From CAZNMF01 sp035547155 (GTDB lineage: Bacteria; Acidobacteriota; Vicinamibacteria; Vicinamibacterales; SCN-69-37), in the NCBI GenBank assembly GCA_035547155.1, contig DASZVJ010000187.1, positions 1 to 16,481 on the forward strand: a DNA stretch of 16,481 bases, read 5' to 3'. A program made the position numbers and the translations under genes. The notes under the pieces are model-generated. The model saw only the letters and a list, made by a program, of their open reading frames with translations. It was not told the DNA's origin and searched no databases. Positions 1 to 6,671 of the stretch are shown one piece after another (the stretch's first letter is position 1; each line of letters opens with the position of its first letter).

Positions 1-54
1 CCGCTCGTCGAGATCCCGAAGTGCATTCAGTACTGCAAGGACGCGTTGGCGTAG
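1..54 (+). CDS. 3' end of an unidentified gene (partial)
   Basis: The window opens inside a rightward reading frame that codes for PLVEIPKCIQYCKDALA and stops at TAG. Sixteen of its 17 sense codons end in G or C, as in the real genes of this window, so it is probably the true end of a gene cut by the window edge. Seventeen residues are too few to name a family. The two cysteines six residues apart are the only notable feature. The next gene is 183 bp away on the same strand and is separated from it by two heptamer repeat arrays and a short inverted repeat. Confidence 0.45.
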   Translation, partial: PLVEIPKCIQYCKDALA

Positions 55-61
55 CTCCAGA

Positions 62-92
62 GAACTTCGAACTTGGAACTTTGAACTTCGAA
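62..92. repeat. 7-bp tandem repeat, unit GAACTTN (4 copies)
   Basis: Four head-to-tail heptamers, GAACTTC, GAACTTG, GAACTTT and GAACTTC, are followed by a partial GAA. The period is exactly 7 bp and only the last base varies. The array starts 7 bp after the stop of the upstream gene. It is AT-richer than its surroundings. It has no direct-repeat/spacer structure, so it is not a CRISPR array. Confidence 0.85.
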
Positions 93-155
93 ATCGGCGA
101 AATTGGCGACATCGGGGCAGCTTCGCGGCCGCCTCGATGTCGTTGATGTGATGTA

Positions 156-177
156 GGGCGGTCCCCAGTGGCCGCCC
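156..177. repeat. Short inverted repeat GGGCGG/CCGCCC
   Basis: GGGCGG (156-161) and CCGCCC (172-177) are separated by 10 bases and can form a small GC-rich hairpin. It may end transcription of the upstream gene or be a REP-like intergenic palindrome. It shares a TGGC(C/G)GCCC-like arm with the stronger hairpin near 5405-5425. There is no T tract, so an intrinsic terminator is not well supported. The rest of 93-191 shows nothing I can name. Confidence 0.4.
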
Positions 178-191
178 CCCGTCCGCAACGC

Positions 192-233
192 CGTAGCCCG
201 TAGCCCGTAGCCCGTGGCCTGTAGCCTGTAGCC
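192..233. repeat. 7-bp tandem repeat, unit YGTAGCC (6 copies)
   Basis: Six consecutive heptamers: CGTAGCC three times, CGTGGCC once, TGTAGCC twice. The array ends 4 bp before the ATG of the VTT-domain gene, so it occupies the position where a Shine-Dalgarno sequence would lie. A diverged array of the same unit recurs at 10741-10768. Confidence 0.88.
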
Positions 234-237
234 TGCT

Positions 238-861
238 ATGCGCTGGCTCGTCATCCTCCTCGTCCTCGTCGCGCTGATCCTCGTCCCGTTCGTCCTGTTC
301 GAAGACGTCTTCGACGCGCTGGCCGCGAGGCTCGCGCGCGGCGAGGGCTCGACGTGGTACGTCGCGTTCGGCATCGGCGCGCTGCTGGCCTCCGACATCG
401 TGCTGCCCGTGCCCTCGAGCCTGGTGTCGGCCGCCGCGGGCGCGCTGCTCGGCTTCTGGCGCGGCGCGGTCGTCATCTGGGTGGGGATGACGATCTCGTG
501 CGCGGCCGGGTACTGGATCGGCGCGCGGTCGGCGGCGGCGGCGCGGCGGTTCGTCGGCGAGGCCGCGCTCGCGCGCGCGGCGCTCGTGGCCGATCGCTAC
601 GGCCGGCTCGCGCTCGTCCTCTGCCGGCCGGTGCCCGTGCTGGCGGAGGCCAGCACCGTCTTCGCCGGACTCGTGCGCGCGCCGTGGCCGCGCGTGTTCT
701 GGGCCTGCGCGCTGTCGAATCTGGGCATCGCGCTCGGCTACGCCGCGGTTGGCGCGTTCGCGATGCGCGCCGATTCCTTCCTGCTGGCCTTCGCCGGCGC
801 GATCGCGCTGCCCGCCCTCGCCGTCCTCGCGGCCCGCCGCTGGCTGCCCCGCTCATCTTGA
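238..861 (+). CDS. VTT/DedA-type (SNARE-associated family) membrane protein
   Basis: A 207-residue integral membrane protein. Hydrophobic segments lie at about 3-21, 41-56, 61-95, 123-145, 152-176 and 181-199. The central part resembles the VTT (DedA/TVP38) domain: an acidic residue and prolines at D53-P57-P59 (DIVLPVPSS), a glycine-rich stretch ending in GYWIG at 91-95, and a second re-entrant-like segment with CRPVPVL at 129-135. DedA-family proteins act in membrane homeostasis, and some move undecaprenyl phosphate or phosphatidyl lipids across the membrane; the substrate here cannot be told. No Shine-Dalgarno sequence precedes the ATG because a heptamer array runs up to it. I kept this start because the first residues form the first membrane helix. 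PadR follows 53 bp downstream on the same strand. Confidence 0.8.
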   Translation: MRWLVILLVLVALILVPFVLFEDVFDALAARLARGEGSTWYVAFGIGALLASDIVLPVPSSLVSAAAGALLGFWRGAVVIWVGMTISCAAGYWIGARSAAAARRFVGEAALARAALVADRYGRLALVLCRPVPVLAEASTVFAGLVRAPWPRVFWACALSNLGIALGYAAVGAFAMRADSFLLAFAGAIALPALAVLAARRWLPRSS

Positions 862-864
862 CAT

Positions 865-907
865 CGCAGAGGAATGGTGGCAGCCTCCTCTGTGTTGATT
901 AGAGGAG
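865..907 (+). promoter_or_regulatory. Two mutually exclusive hairpins upstream of padR, one covering its ribosome binding site
   Basis: CAGAGGA (867-873) pairs with TCCTCTG (886-892), and the stem extends outward to 865/894 with one G-U pair. The same central CTCCTCT (885-891) is also fully complementary to AGAGGAG (901-907), the Shine-Dalgarno sequence of padR, with a 9-base loop. The RNA could therefore switch between an open and a masked ribosome binding site. Pairing was read from the sequence; folding energies were not computed. The first hairpin could also act as a weak end signal for the upstream gene. Confidence 0.45.
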
Positions 908-914
908 TGGGCCG

Positions 915-1259
915 ATGGGCGAGCGACGATCGGAGATCCTGCAGGGCACGCTGGATCTGATGGTGCTGCAGACGCTGGCGGTCATGGGGCCGATGCACGG
1001 CTACGGCCTGGCCAAGCGGATCGAGCAGATGAGCGAGGACGCGCTGCGCGTCAATCAGGGCACGATCTATCTCTGCCTGATCCGCCTCGTGCAGCAGCGC
1101 TGGATCACGGCGACGTGGGGCGCGTCGGACAACAACCGCCGTGCGAAGTTCTACGAGATCACCAGGGCCGGCCGCCGCCAGCTCGCCGCCGAGGCCGAGA
1201 ACTGGGAACGGATCGCCGGCGTCATCGGCCGGCTGCTGCGTCTCGCCCCGTCGAGGTGA
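915..1259 (+). CDS. PadR-family transcriptional regulator
   Basis: A 114-residue winged-helix DNA-binding protein of the PadR family. It carries the family hallmarks EILQGTLDLMVLQTL (7-21), HGYGLAKRIE (28-37), an acidic helix, the wing region QGTIYLCLIRL (48-58) with QQRWITATWG (60-69), and NRRAKFYEITRAGRRQL (74-90). It is a short PadR without a large C-terminal dimerisation domain, as usual for those paired with ADOP permeases. The wing normally reads LYPAL; here it is IYLCL, with the proline lost. The start has a good ribosome binding site, AGAGGAG at 901-907. The ADOP permease begins 3 bp after the stop, so the two are very likely co-transcribed and PadR probably controls the pair. The inducing signal is unknown. 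Confidence 0.93.
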   Translation: MGERRSEILQGTLDLMVLQTLAVMGPMHGYGLAKRIEQMSEDALRVNQGTIYLCLIRLVQQRWITATWGASDNNRRAKFYEITRAGRRQLAAEAENWERIAGVIGRLLRLAPSR

Positions 1260-1262
1260 TCC
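1249..1262 (+). promoter_or_regulatory. Strong ribosome binding site of the ADOP permease inside the padR 3' end
   Basis: GAGGTGATCC at 1253-1262 directly precedes the ATG at 1263 and matches the 16S anti-Shine-Dalgarno complement almost completely, although it lies unusually close to the start codon. It overlaps the last codons and the stop (TGA, 1257-1259) of padR, which points to translational coupling. Confidence 0.6.
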
Positions 1263-3914
1263 ATGCGTGCCAGATGGCATCGCCTGTGGGCGCGCGTCCG
1301 CGCGCTGTTCGCCGCCCCGGTGCTCGACCGTGACCTCGAGCAGGAGCTGGACGGGCATCTCGCGGCGTCGATCGACGCGTACGTCCGCCAGGGCCTTTCG
1401 CTCGAGGAGGCGTGCCGGCGTGCACGCCTCGCGCTCGGGAGCCGCGTGGAGCTGCGCGACGCGCATCGCGACGTTCGCGGGCTTCCGTGGCTCGAGACGC
1501 TTGCGCAGGACGTGCGCCAGGCGCTGCGCCTGATGCGCCGCGACCGCGCGTTCGCCCTGTTCGCGACGATCATCGTCGCATTGGGGATCGGCGGCGGCAC
1601 GATGGTCTTCGGCGTGATCGATGCGCTGCTGCTGCGGCCGCTGCCATTCGCCGATCCCGATCGGCTCGTCTGGATCACGAACAGCGGCGGCGGCGAAGGC
1701 TTGTCGGCGCGCACGATGCCGGTCAATCACTTCCTGGCATTGCGTGAGGAGGCGACGTCGTTCGCGGACGTCGCAGCGTTCTACGCGCACTACACGCCCG
1801 GCAGCATCGCCGTGACCGGGATCGACGAGCCCGAGCGCATCAACAGCATTCCCGTCTCGGACAACTTCTTCTCGCTGCTCGGCGTGCAGCCGGCGCTCGG
1901 CCGCCTGTTCACCGCCGACGAGAGCAACTACGCGGGGCCACCGCCGTCGGTCATCCTGACCTATGAGTTCTGGCAGCGGCATTTCGGCGCCGATCCGTCG
2001 GCCGTCGGCCGCACGATCGCGCTGAATGGCGCGTCCGTGACCATCGTCGGCGTGCTGCCGAAGCGCTTCGACTTCGCCGCGGCGTTCGCGCCAGGCTTTC
2101 GCGTCGATCTCTACTATCCACAGGCGCTGACGGCAGGAGCCAACCGGGAAGGGAACACGCTCATCGCCATCGGCCGCCTCGCGCCCGGCGTGACGCTGGC
2201 GCACGCGCAGGCCGAGGCCGCCGTCGTTGGGCCCGCGATCCAGCGCCGCGATTTCACGCGGCCGTTCGCGCTGGGACTCATGTCGCTCGGCGATCGCGTC
2301 AACGGACAGACTCGCCCGGCCCTGATCCTGCTCGGCTGGGCCGTGCTCGTCGTGATGCTGATCGCGTGTGCCAATCTCTCCAACCTGATGCTCGCGCGAT
2401 CGTCGGCGCGGCAGCGCGAGCTCGCGGTGCGCGCGGCTCTCGGCGCCGGGCGGGGCCGGCTCGCTCGTCAGGTGCTGACCGAGAGCGTCGTGCTCGTGTC
2501 GTGCGGCGCGTGCCTCGGCGTGGCGCTTGCGGCCGCGGGCATGCGGCTGTTCGCGCACATGGACGGCCTGGGTGTGCCGTTGCTCGGCCGTGTCCGCCTC
2601 GACGGCGCCGTGCTGGCCTTCGCCGCGGGACTCGCGATCGTCACGGGCCTCGTGATCGGCCTTGCGCCGGCGTTCCAGGCGAGGCGTGTCGCCGTCCAGC
2701 GCGCCTTGAAAGACGGCGAGCGCGGGTCGACCGGCGGCCGCAGCCGCACCGTCGTGCGGCACGTGCTGGTCGCGGCGGAGATCGCGTTGGCCTCCGCGCT
2801 GCTCGTCGCCACAGGTCTGCTGACGCGAAGCTTCGTCAAGCTCGTCGATCTCGACCTCGGCTTTCAGCCGCTTGGTGCGATCGCGACGCGCATCGACTCG
2901 CCGCGTTCACGCGGCGGCACGAAAGAGGCACGCGGCGCCTATTTCGACGACGCGCTCGGCCGGCTGCGCGCGATGGGCGGCATCGAGGCGGCGGGGCTCA
3001 CGGACGTCCTGCCGCTCGGCCGCAACCGGAGCTGGAGCGTCGGCGCCAGAGGCCGCGCGTATACGCTGCAGTCGCCGCCACCCGATGCGTTCGTCCGCGT
3101 GATCACGGACGGCTATCTCCCGGCGATGGGGATTCCGCTGCGCGCCGGACGGGACATCTCCGCGGCGGATCGCGCGGACACGACGCCCGTGATCCTCGTC
3201 AACGAGACGCTCGCCCGCACGCTGTGGCCCGGCGAGAACCCGATCGGCAAGACGACGCTCTATGCCGACGGCGAACGGGAAGTCGTCGGCGTCGTCGCCG
3301 ACGTGCGGCACCTAGCGCTCGAGCAGACGTCGGGCAACGAGATCTATCTCCCGATGCGGCAGACCACGGACTACGCGTCTGTCGAGCTCGTGGCGCGGAC
3401 GGATCGGCCGGTCGACGGCTTCGGCACCGCCGTGCTCGCGACGCTCCGGACGATCGATCCGTTCCTTCCTGCGAGCGAGGTCTTCACGGTGCAATCGCTC
3501 GTCGACCATGCCATCGCGCCGCGTCGCGCCGTCGTGGCCGTGCTCCTCGGATTCTCGGCGTTCGCGCTCCTCCTGGCTGCGCTCGGTGTGTATGCGGTGA
3601 TCGCGTACGCGATCAGCCAGCGATCGCGGGAGCTCGGCATCCGCATGGCGCTCGGCGCATCGGCGCGCGCGCTCCGGCGTCAAACGGTCGGCGCGATGCT
3701 GGGCCTGACGGCCGTCGGCCTGGCGGCCGGTCTCGGCGCCGCGTGGACGTTCAGCCGTCTGTTGCGCGATCTGCTTTTCGAGGTGGACACGCGCGATCCA
3801 ATGACGTTTGGCGGCATCGCAGTCGCGCTGGCGGCGGTCGCGGCGATCGCCGCGTATCTGCCAGCACGCCGGATTTCTCGCATCGATCCTGTCGTCGCAT
3901 TGCGCGCAGAATGA
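1263..3914 (+). CDS. ADOP-family permease (duplicated MacB/FtsX ABC permease)
   Basis: An 883-residue membrane protein with the ADOP layout. A cytoplasmic prefix at about 1-85 (DRDLEQELDGHLAASIDAYVRQG, then LSLEEACRRARLALG) precedes a first membrane helix at about 97-119 (ALGIGGGTMVFGVIDALLLRPLPF). The rest is a MacB-like periplasmic domain to about 340, an FtsX core at about 350-475 (with LARSSARQRELAVRAALGAGR), a second helix and periplasmic domain at about 495-740, and a second FtsX core at about 752-880 (with QRSRELGIRMALGASARALRRQ). The length of about 880 is usual. These permeases lack an adjacent ATPase, and none is present here. Their substrates are not established; relatives move lipids, peptides or drugs or act as mechanotransmitters. 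It pairs with the PadR gene 3 bp upstream. Confidence 0.93.
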   Translation: MRARWHRLWARVRALFAAPVLDRDLEQELDGHLAASIDAYVRQGLSLEEACRRARLALGSRVELRDAHRDVRGLPWLETLAQDVRQALRLMRRDRAFALFATIIVALGIGGGTMVFGVIDALLLRPLPFADPDRLVWITNSGGGEGLSARTMPVNHFLALREEATSFADVAAFYAHYTPGSIAVTGIDEPERINSIPVSDNFFSLLGVQPALGRLFTADESNYAGPPPSVILTYEFWQRHFGADPSAVGRTIALNGASVTIVGVLPKRFDFAAAFAPGFRVDLYYPQALTAGANREGNTLIAIGRLAPGVTLAHAQAEAAVVGPAIQRRDFTRPFALGLMSLGDRVNGQTRPALILLGWAVLVVMLIACANLSNLMLARSSARQRELAVRAALGAGRGRLARQVLTESVVLVSCGACLGVALAAAGMRLFAHMDGLGVPLLGRVRLDGAVLAFAAGLAIVTGLVIGLAPAFQARRVAVQRALKDGERGSTGGRSRTVVRHVLVAAEIALASALLVATGLLTRSFVKLVDLDLGFQPLGAIATRIDSPRSRGGTKEARGAYFDDALGRLRAMGGIEAAGLTDVLPLGRNRSWSVGARGRAYTLQSPPPDAFVRVITDGYLPAMGIPLRAGRDISAADRADTTPVILVNETLARTLWPGENPIGKTTLYADGEREVVGVVADVRHLALEQTSGNEIYLPMRQTTDYASVELVARTDRPVDGFGTAVLATLRTIDPFLPASEVFTVQSLVDHAIAPRRAVVAVLLGFSAFALLLAALGVYAVIAYAISQRSRELGIRMALGASARALRRQTVGAMLGLTAVGLAAGLGAAWTFSRLLRDLLFEVDTRDPMTFGGIAVALAAVAAIAAYLPARRISRIDPVVALRAE

Positions 3915-3982
3915 CGGCGGGCGGCAAAGACCGGCGGGCATGAAGGCCGCCGGCTACGACTGGCAACGGGTCATAGGCTACA

Positions 3983-4017
3983 AGAACCCAGAACGTAGAA
4001 CCGAGAACCCGGAACCT
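3983..4017. repeat. 7-bp tandem repeat, unit AGAACCN (5 copies)
   Basis: Five heptamers run head to tail: AGAACCC, AGAACGT, AGAACCG, AGAACCC, GGAACCT. The array lies in the 101-bp gap between the convergent ADOP and eboF genes, and its last unit overlaps two bases of the eboF stop codon (4016-4018). The rest of the gap (3915-3982) shows no hairpin with a T tract. Confidence 0.85.
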
Positions 4018-5389
4018 ACGCTGTCAGATGTCTCAGCATTAGCCCGAAAATATCGACCGATTGCATCTGATCGCTCTCGAAGAGGCCGGCTTCGCGGCTC
4101 ATGCAGAGCGGGCCGTGATCGTCCCATTCGCCGGGCCGGCCGTGCGAACCGCGGACGAGTGAGGCGTCGAGCGGGATCACGTCGAGCAGACTGCGGAAGC
4201 CGAGCTTGCGCTTGGCGATCTTCCAGCCGACGGTGAGCGGCGGGAACTTGATCGCCGGATCGAGGAACAGCTCGACCGGGTCGTACCCCGGCTTGCGGTG
4301 GATGTCCACCGTCCTCGCGAAGTCCGGCGCCTTCGCATCGTCGAGCCAGTAGTAGTACGTGAACCACGCGTCGGGCTTCGCGATCGCGACGAGATCGCCG
4401 GCACGCGGATGATTGACGTGCAGGTCGGCCTGCTCGCTCGCGCCGAGCACGCGCTCGACACCGGGCACGGCCTCGACGAGCCGGCGGACCTCGTCGAGCC
4501 GCGCGCGATCGTTGACGTAGACGTGCGCGATCTGGTGATCGGCGACGGCGAACGCCGCGCTCGCGCCCGCGTCGAGCAGCTCGAGCCCCTGCTCGTCGCG
4601 AAGCGTGAGCAGGCCTTTCTGTCGCAGGACGCGGTTCAGGTGGACCGGCGTCGTCACGTCGGCCAGGCCGTACTCGGACAGCACGATCACTCGCGCGCCG
4701 CGGCCTTCATAGAACTCGATCAGGTCGCCGCACACCGCGTCGATTGCGCGCAGGTCGGTTTGAATGGCCGGGCTGCTCACGCCGACGCGCTGCAGGTTGT
4801 AGTCGAGGTGCGGCAGGTAGATCAGCGTCAGCGTCGGCGCGTGCTCGCGCTCGACGTGCTTGGCCGCGCCCGCAATCCACTGCGAGCAGCGGATCGACGC
4901 GCGCGGGCCCCAGAACTCGAACAGCGGAAACTGACCGAGGCTCTTCTGCAGATCGTGGCGCAGCGATCCGGGTTTGCTGTGGACGTCCGGCAGCTTGCGG
5001 CCGTCGGCGGGGTACATCGGCCGCGGCGTGACGGCGTAGTCCACCGTCGAGTACATGTTGAACCACCAGAACAGGTTCGCGCACGTGAACGTCGGATCGG
5101 CCTCGCGCGCGACGTCCCAGATCTTCGGCGCCTGCACGAGCGCGTTCGACTGCTTCCAGAAGCGGATTTCCGCGTCCTCGCGCGAGTACCAGCCGTTGCC
5201 GACGATGCCGTGCTCGGCGGGGTAGCGGCCGGTGAGGTAGTCCATCTGGGCCGTGCAGGTGACGGCCGGAAATGCGGGTTTGACGCGCGCCATCCGCGCG
5301 CCGCTCGCCCAGCGCGCGAGGTTCGGCGTCGACGCGCCGATCAGCGCGGGGGCAAGGCCGACGACGTTGAGGACGACGGTTTTGTGCAT
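4016..5389 (-). CDS. eboF: EboF-like alkaline phosphatase superfamily (nucleotide pyrophosphatase/phosphodiesterase-type) protein
   Basis: A 457-residue soluble protein of the alkaline phosphatase superfamily, last gene of the ebo cluster. The nucleophile region is clear: PAFPAVTCTAQMDYLTGRYP at 38-57 with T44 as likely nucleophile, followed by AEHGIVGNGW (58-67). Other family landmarks are YLPHLDYNLQRVG (191-203), VIVLSEYGL (234-242) and EWDDHGPLCM (421-430) with H425. Some positions that bind metal in true nucleotide pyrophosphatases differ: the first Asp is replaced in LNVVGLAP, the His after D196 is Gln, and the usual DH pair reads EY. Whether it is catalytic is therefore unsure. The start is the ATG at 5389, because MHKTVVLNVVGL matches the family N-terminus; no Shine-Dalgarno sequence is visible. 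It follows eboE by 65 bp that hold a strong hairpin. Confidence 0.8.
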   Translation of the reverse strand: MHKTVVLNVVGLAPALIGASTPNLARWASGARMARVKPAFPAVTCTAQMDYLTGRYPAEHGIVGNGWYSREDAEIRFWKQSNALVQAPKIWDVAREADPTFTCANLFWWFNMYSTVDYAVTPRPMYPADGRKLPDVHSKPGSLRHDLQKSLGQFPLFEFWGPRASIRCSQWIAGAAKHVEREHAPTLTLIYLPHLDYNLQRVGVSSPAIQTDLRAIDAVCGDLIEFYEGRGARVIVLSEYGLADVTTPVHLNRVLRQKGLLTLRDEQGLELLDAGASAAFAVADHQIAHVYVNDRARLDEVRRLVEAVPGVERVLGASEQADLHVNHPRAGDLVAIAKPDAWFTYYYWLDDAKAPDFARTVDIHRKPGYDPVELFLDPAIKFPPLTVGWKIAKRKLGFRSLLDVIPLDASLVRGSHGRPGEWDDHGPLCMSREAGLFESDQMQSVDIFGLMLRHLTA

Positions 5390-5399
5390 GGCTGCAGTT

Positions 5400-5448
5400 G
5401 CGCCGGGCCGCCACAAGGGCGGCCCCTGCGCCAATCGTGGCCCGGCGC
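5400..5448 (-). repeat. Strong hairpin region with two competing foldings between eboE and eboF
   Basis: GGGCCGCC (5405-5412) and GGCGGCCC (5418-5425) form an 8-bp stem with a 5-base loop. GCGCCGGGCC (5400-5409) is also perfectly complementary to GGCCCGGCGC (5439-5448), and the two stems share 5405-5409, so they cannot both form. No T tract follows. The structure ends about 10 bases upstream of the eboF start, where a ribosome binding site would be. It may tune eboF expression, protect the upstream mRNA end, or be a REP-like element. Confidence 0.6.
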
Positions 5449-5454
5449 CAGGCC

Positions 5455-6660
5455 TCACCGTAACACGCTGAGGACCCAGTCGTACTCCCGGCCGATCGAT
5501 TCGAGCAGATCGATCTTCAATCCACCAGGCAGCACGTCCCACGTGTACGTCTCGATTTCGAGATGCCGCGTGAAGCGGCTCGCCTTCGCGGCCGCCAGAA
5601 CCGTCCGCACGTCGTCCTGCGTCGACGTGAACCCGTCGTACTCGCGCGTGAAGAGCGGCACGTGAAAGTGGATGCGCCACTCGGATCCGCAGTGGCCGTG
5701 ACAGGACGCGATCGCCTCGCCGAGATCGGGAAAATGCTCGAGCGCGTCGTCGCGCCGGGCGACGACTTGATGCAGATACGTCGCGTCCGCAAACGGTCGC
5801 AGACGATTCACCGCCCCCTGCGTGCGCGTGGGGTCCGAGTCGAGCGGGACGCGCAACGCGGAGCTGAGCTGGATACGGCCGATCTTGAGACCTGCGCTCG
5901 TCAGACGATCGAGGGCCGCGATCGGATCCTCGAACTCGACTGCGAAGTGACAACAGTCGAAGCACACGCGGATGCGATCGAGCAGATACGCGCGCGCCGA
6001 GCCTTCGTCGATGCCGAGCGTACGCGCCAACATCGGCGCGCCGATCGGCAGCAGCCGATCGCGGAAGAACGCGATCGTCTCGTCCGTGTTCTCGATCGTG
6101 CAGTCGGGCTCGGGCTCGATGTCGAGATGGATGTCGGCACCGTGCACGCGTTTCGCGTCGACGAGCGCCGCGGCCACGCGCACGACGTTCGCGACGACGG
6201 CGGCCCACGCGGCCTCGTCTCCGGCTGGCAGCCACGTCTTGTACGACAGAGGCGCCGTCGAGACGCCGCCGTCGATCCCGCCCGGCAGCAGGCGGCTCAG
6301 AATCGCGATCAGGTCGAGCGTGTACGCGACGCGGGCGTCGTCACGCCAGTCCGGCGCATAGACGTCGGCTTTGACCGGCGTGCCGTGAAACGCGCCGTAC
6401 GGAAAGCCGTTGATGAGGGCGACGTAGAGGCCTTCGCGATCGAGCCACGTCTTGAACGTGTCAAGTTGTCCGTCGAGCAGCTCACGCGCATCGCGCGCAG
6501 AGAGCCGCAGTCCGATACCGAATGGCGCGTCCGGCGAGAAACGGCGCTTCAACGCGGGCGCGTAGCGGCGCAGATTCTCGAAGACCGCCGTCCATCCGTC
6601 GGCGGCGTGGATGTTCGTGCAGTACGTGAGATGGAGCGGTCCGCCGCGAGCGACCTGCAA
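5455..6660 (-). CDS. eboE: EboE-like TIM-barrel metabolite traffic protein
   Basis: A 401-residue protein of the xylose isomerase/AP endonuclease-like TIM-barrel type, matching EboE. The N-terminal LHLTYCTNIHAADGW (9-23) is characteristic. Candidate metal-binding or catalytic residues follow along the barrel: HLDIEPEPD (178-186), FDCCHFAVEFE (234-244), CHGHCGSEWRIHFHVPLF (320-337) and LEIETYTWDVLP (367-378). Its reaction is not known; EboE is required with its neighbours for metabolite delivery to the periplasm in cyanobacteria. No ATG is available near the conserved N-terminus. I chose TTG at 6660, 11 bp after the eboB stop, because it leaves only eight residues before the conserved block; a CTG at 6675 is the alternative. 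No clear ribosome binding site is seen, so coupling to eboB is likely. Confidence 0.85.
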   Translation of the reverse strand: MQVARGGPLHLTYCTNIHAADGWTAVFENLRRYAPALKRRFSPDAPFGIGLRLSARDARELLDGQLDTFKTWLDREGLYVALINGFPYGAFHGTPVKADVYAPDWRDDARVAYTLDLIAILSRLLPGGIDGGVSTAPLSYKTWLPAGDEAAWAAVVANVVRVAAALVDAKRVHGADIHLDIEPEPDCTIENTDETIAFFRDRLLPIGAPMLARTLGIDEGSARAYLLDRIRVCFDCCHFAVEFEDPIAALDRLTSAGLKIGRIQLSSALRVPLDSDPTRTQGAVNRLRPFADATYLHQVVARRDDALEHFPDLGEAIASCHGHCGSEWRIHFHVPLFTREYDGFTSTQDDVRTVLAAAKASRFTRHLEIETYTWDVLPGGLKIDLLESIGREYDWVLSVLR

Positions 6661-6671
6661 GGCGCGACCGA

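Noticed and set aside
192..233. Possible CRISPR array
   Set aside because: The units are 7 bp and directly abutting, with no spacers, and no cas gene is present.
858..886. TTGACA at 858-863 as a padR promoter
   Set aside because: No acceptable -10 hexamer lies 16-18 bp downstream (CAGCCT at 881-886).
738..2762. Long open frame antisense to PadR and the ADOP permease
   Set aside because: It is a shadow of the GC-rich coding strand: highly Arg/Ala/His-rich, with no domain, while the opposite strand has clear family motifs.
4298..5665. Long rightward open frame across eboF and the eboE end
   Set aside because: It is antisense to recognised genes, Arg-rich and without motifs; it also reads through the intergenic hairpin.
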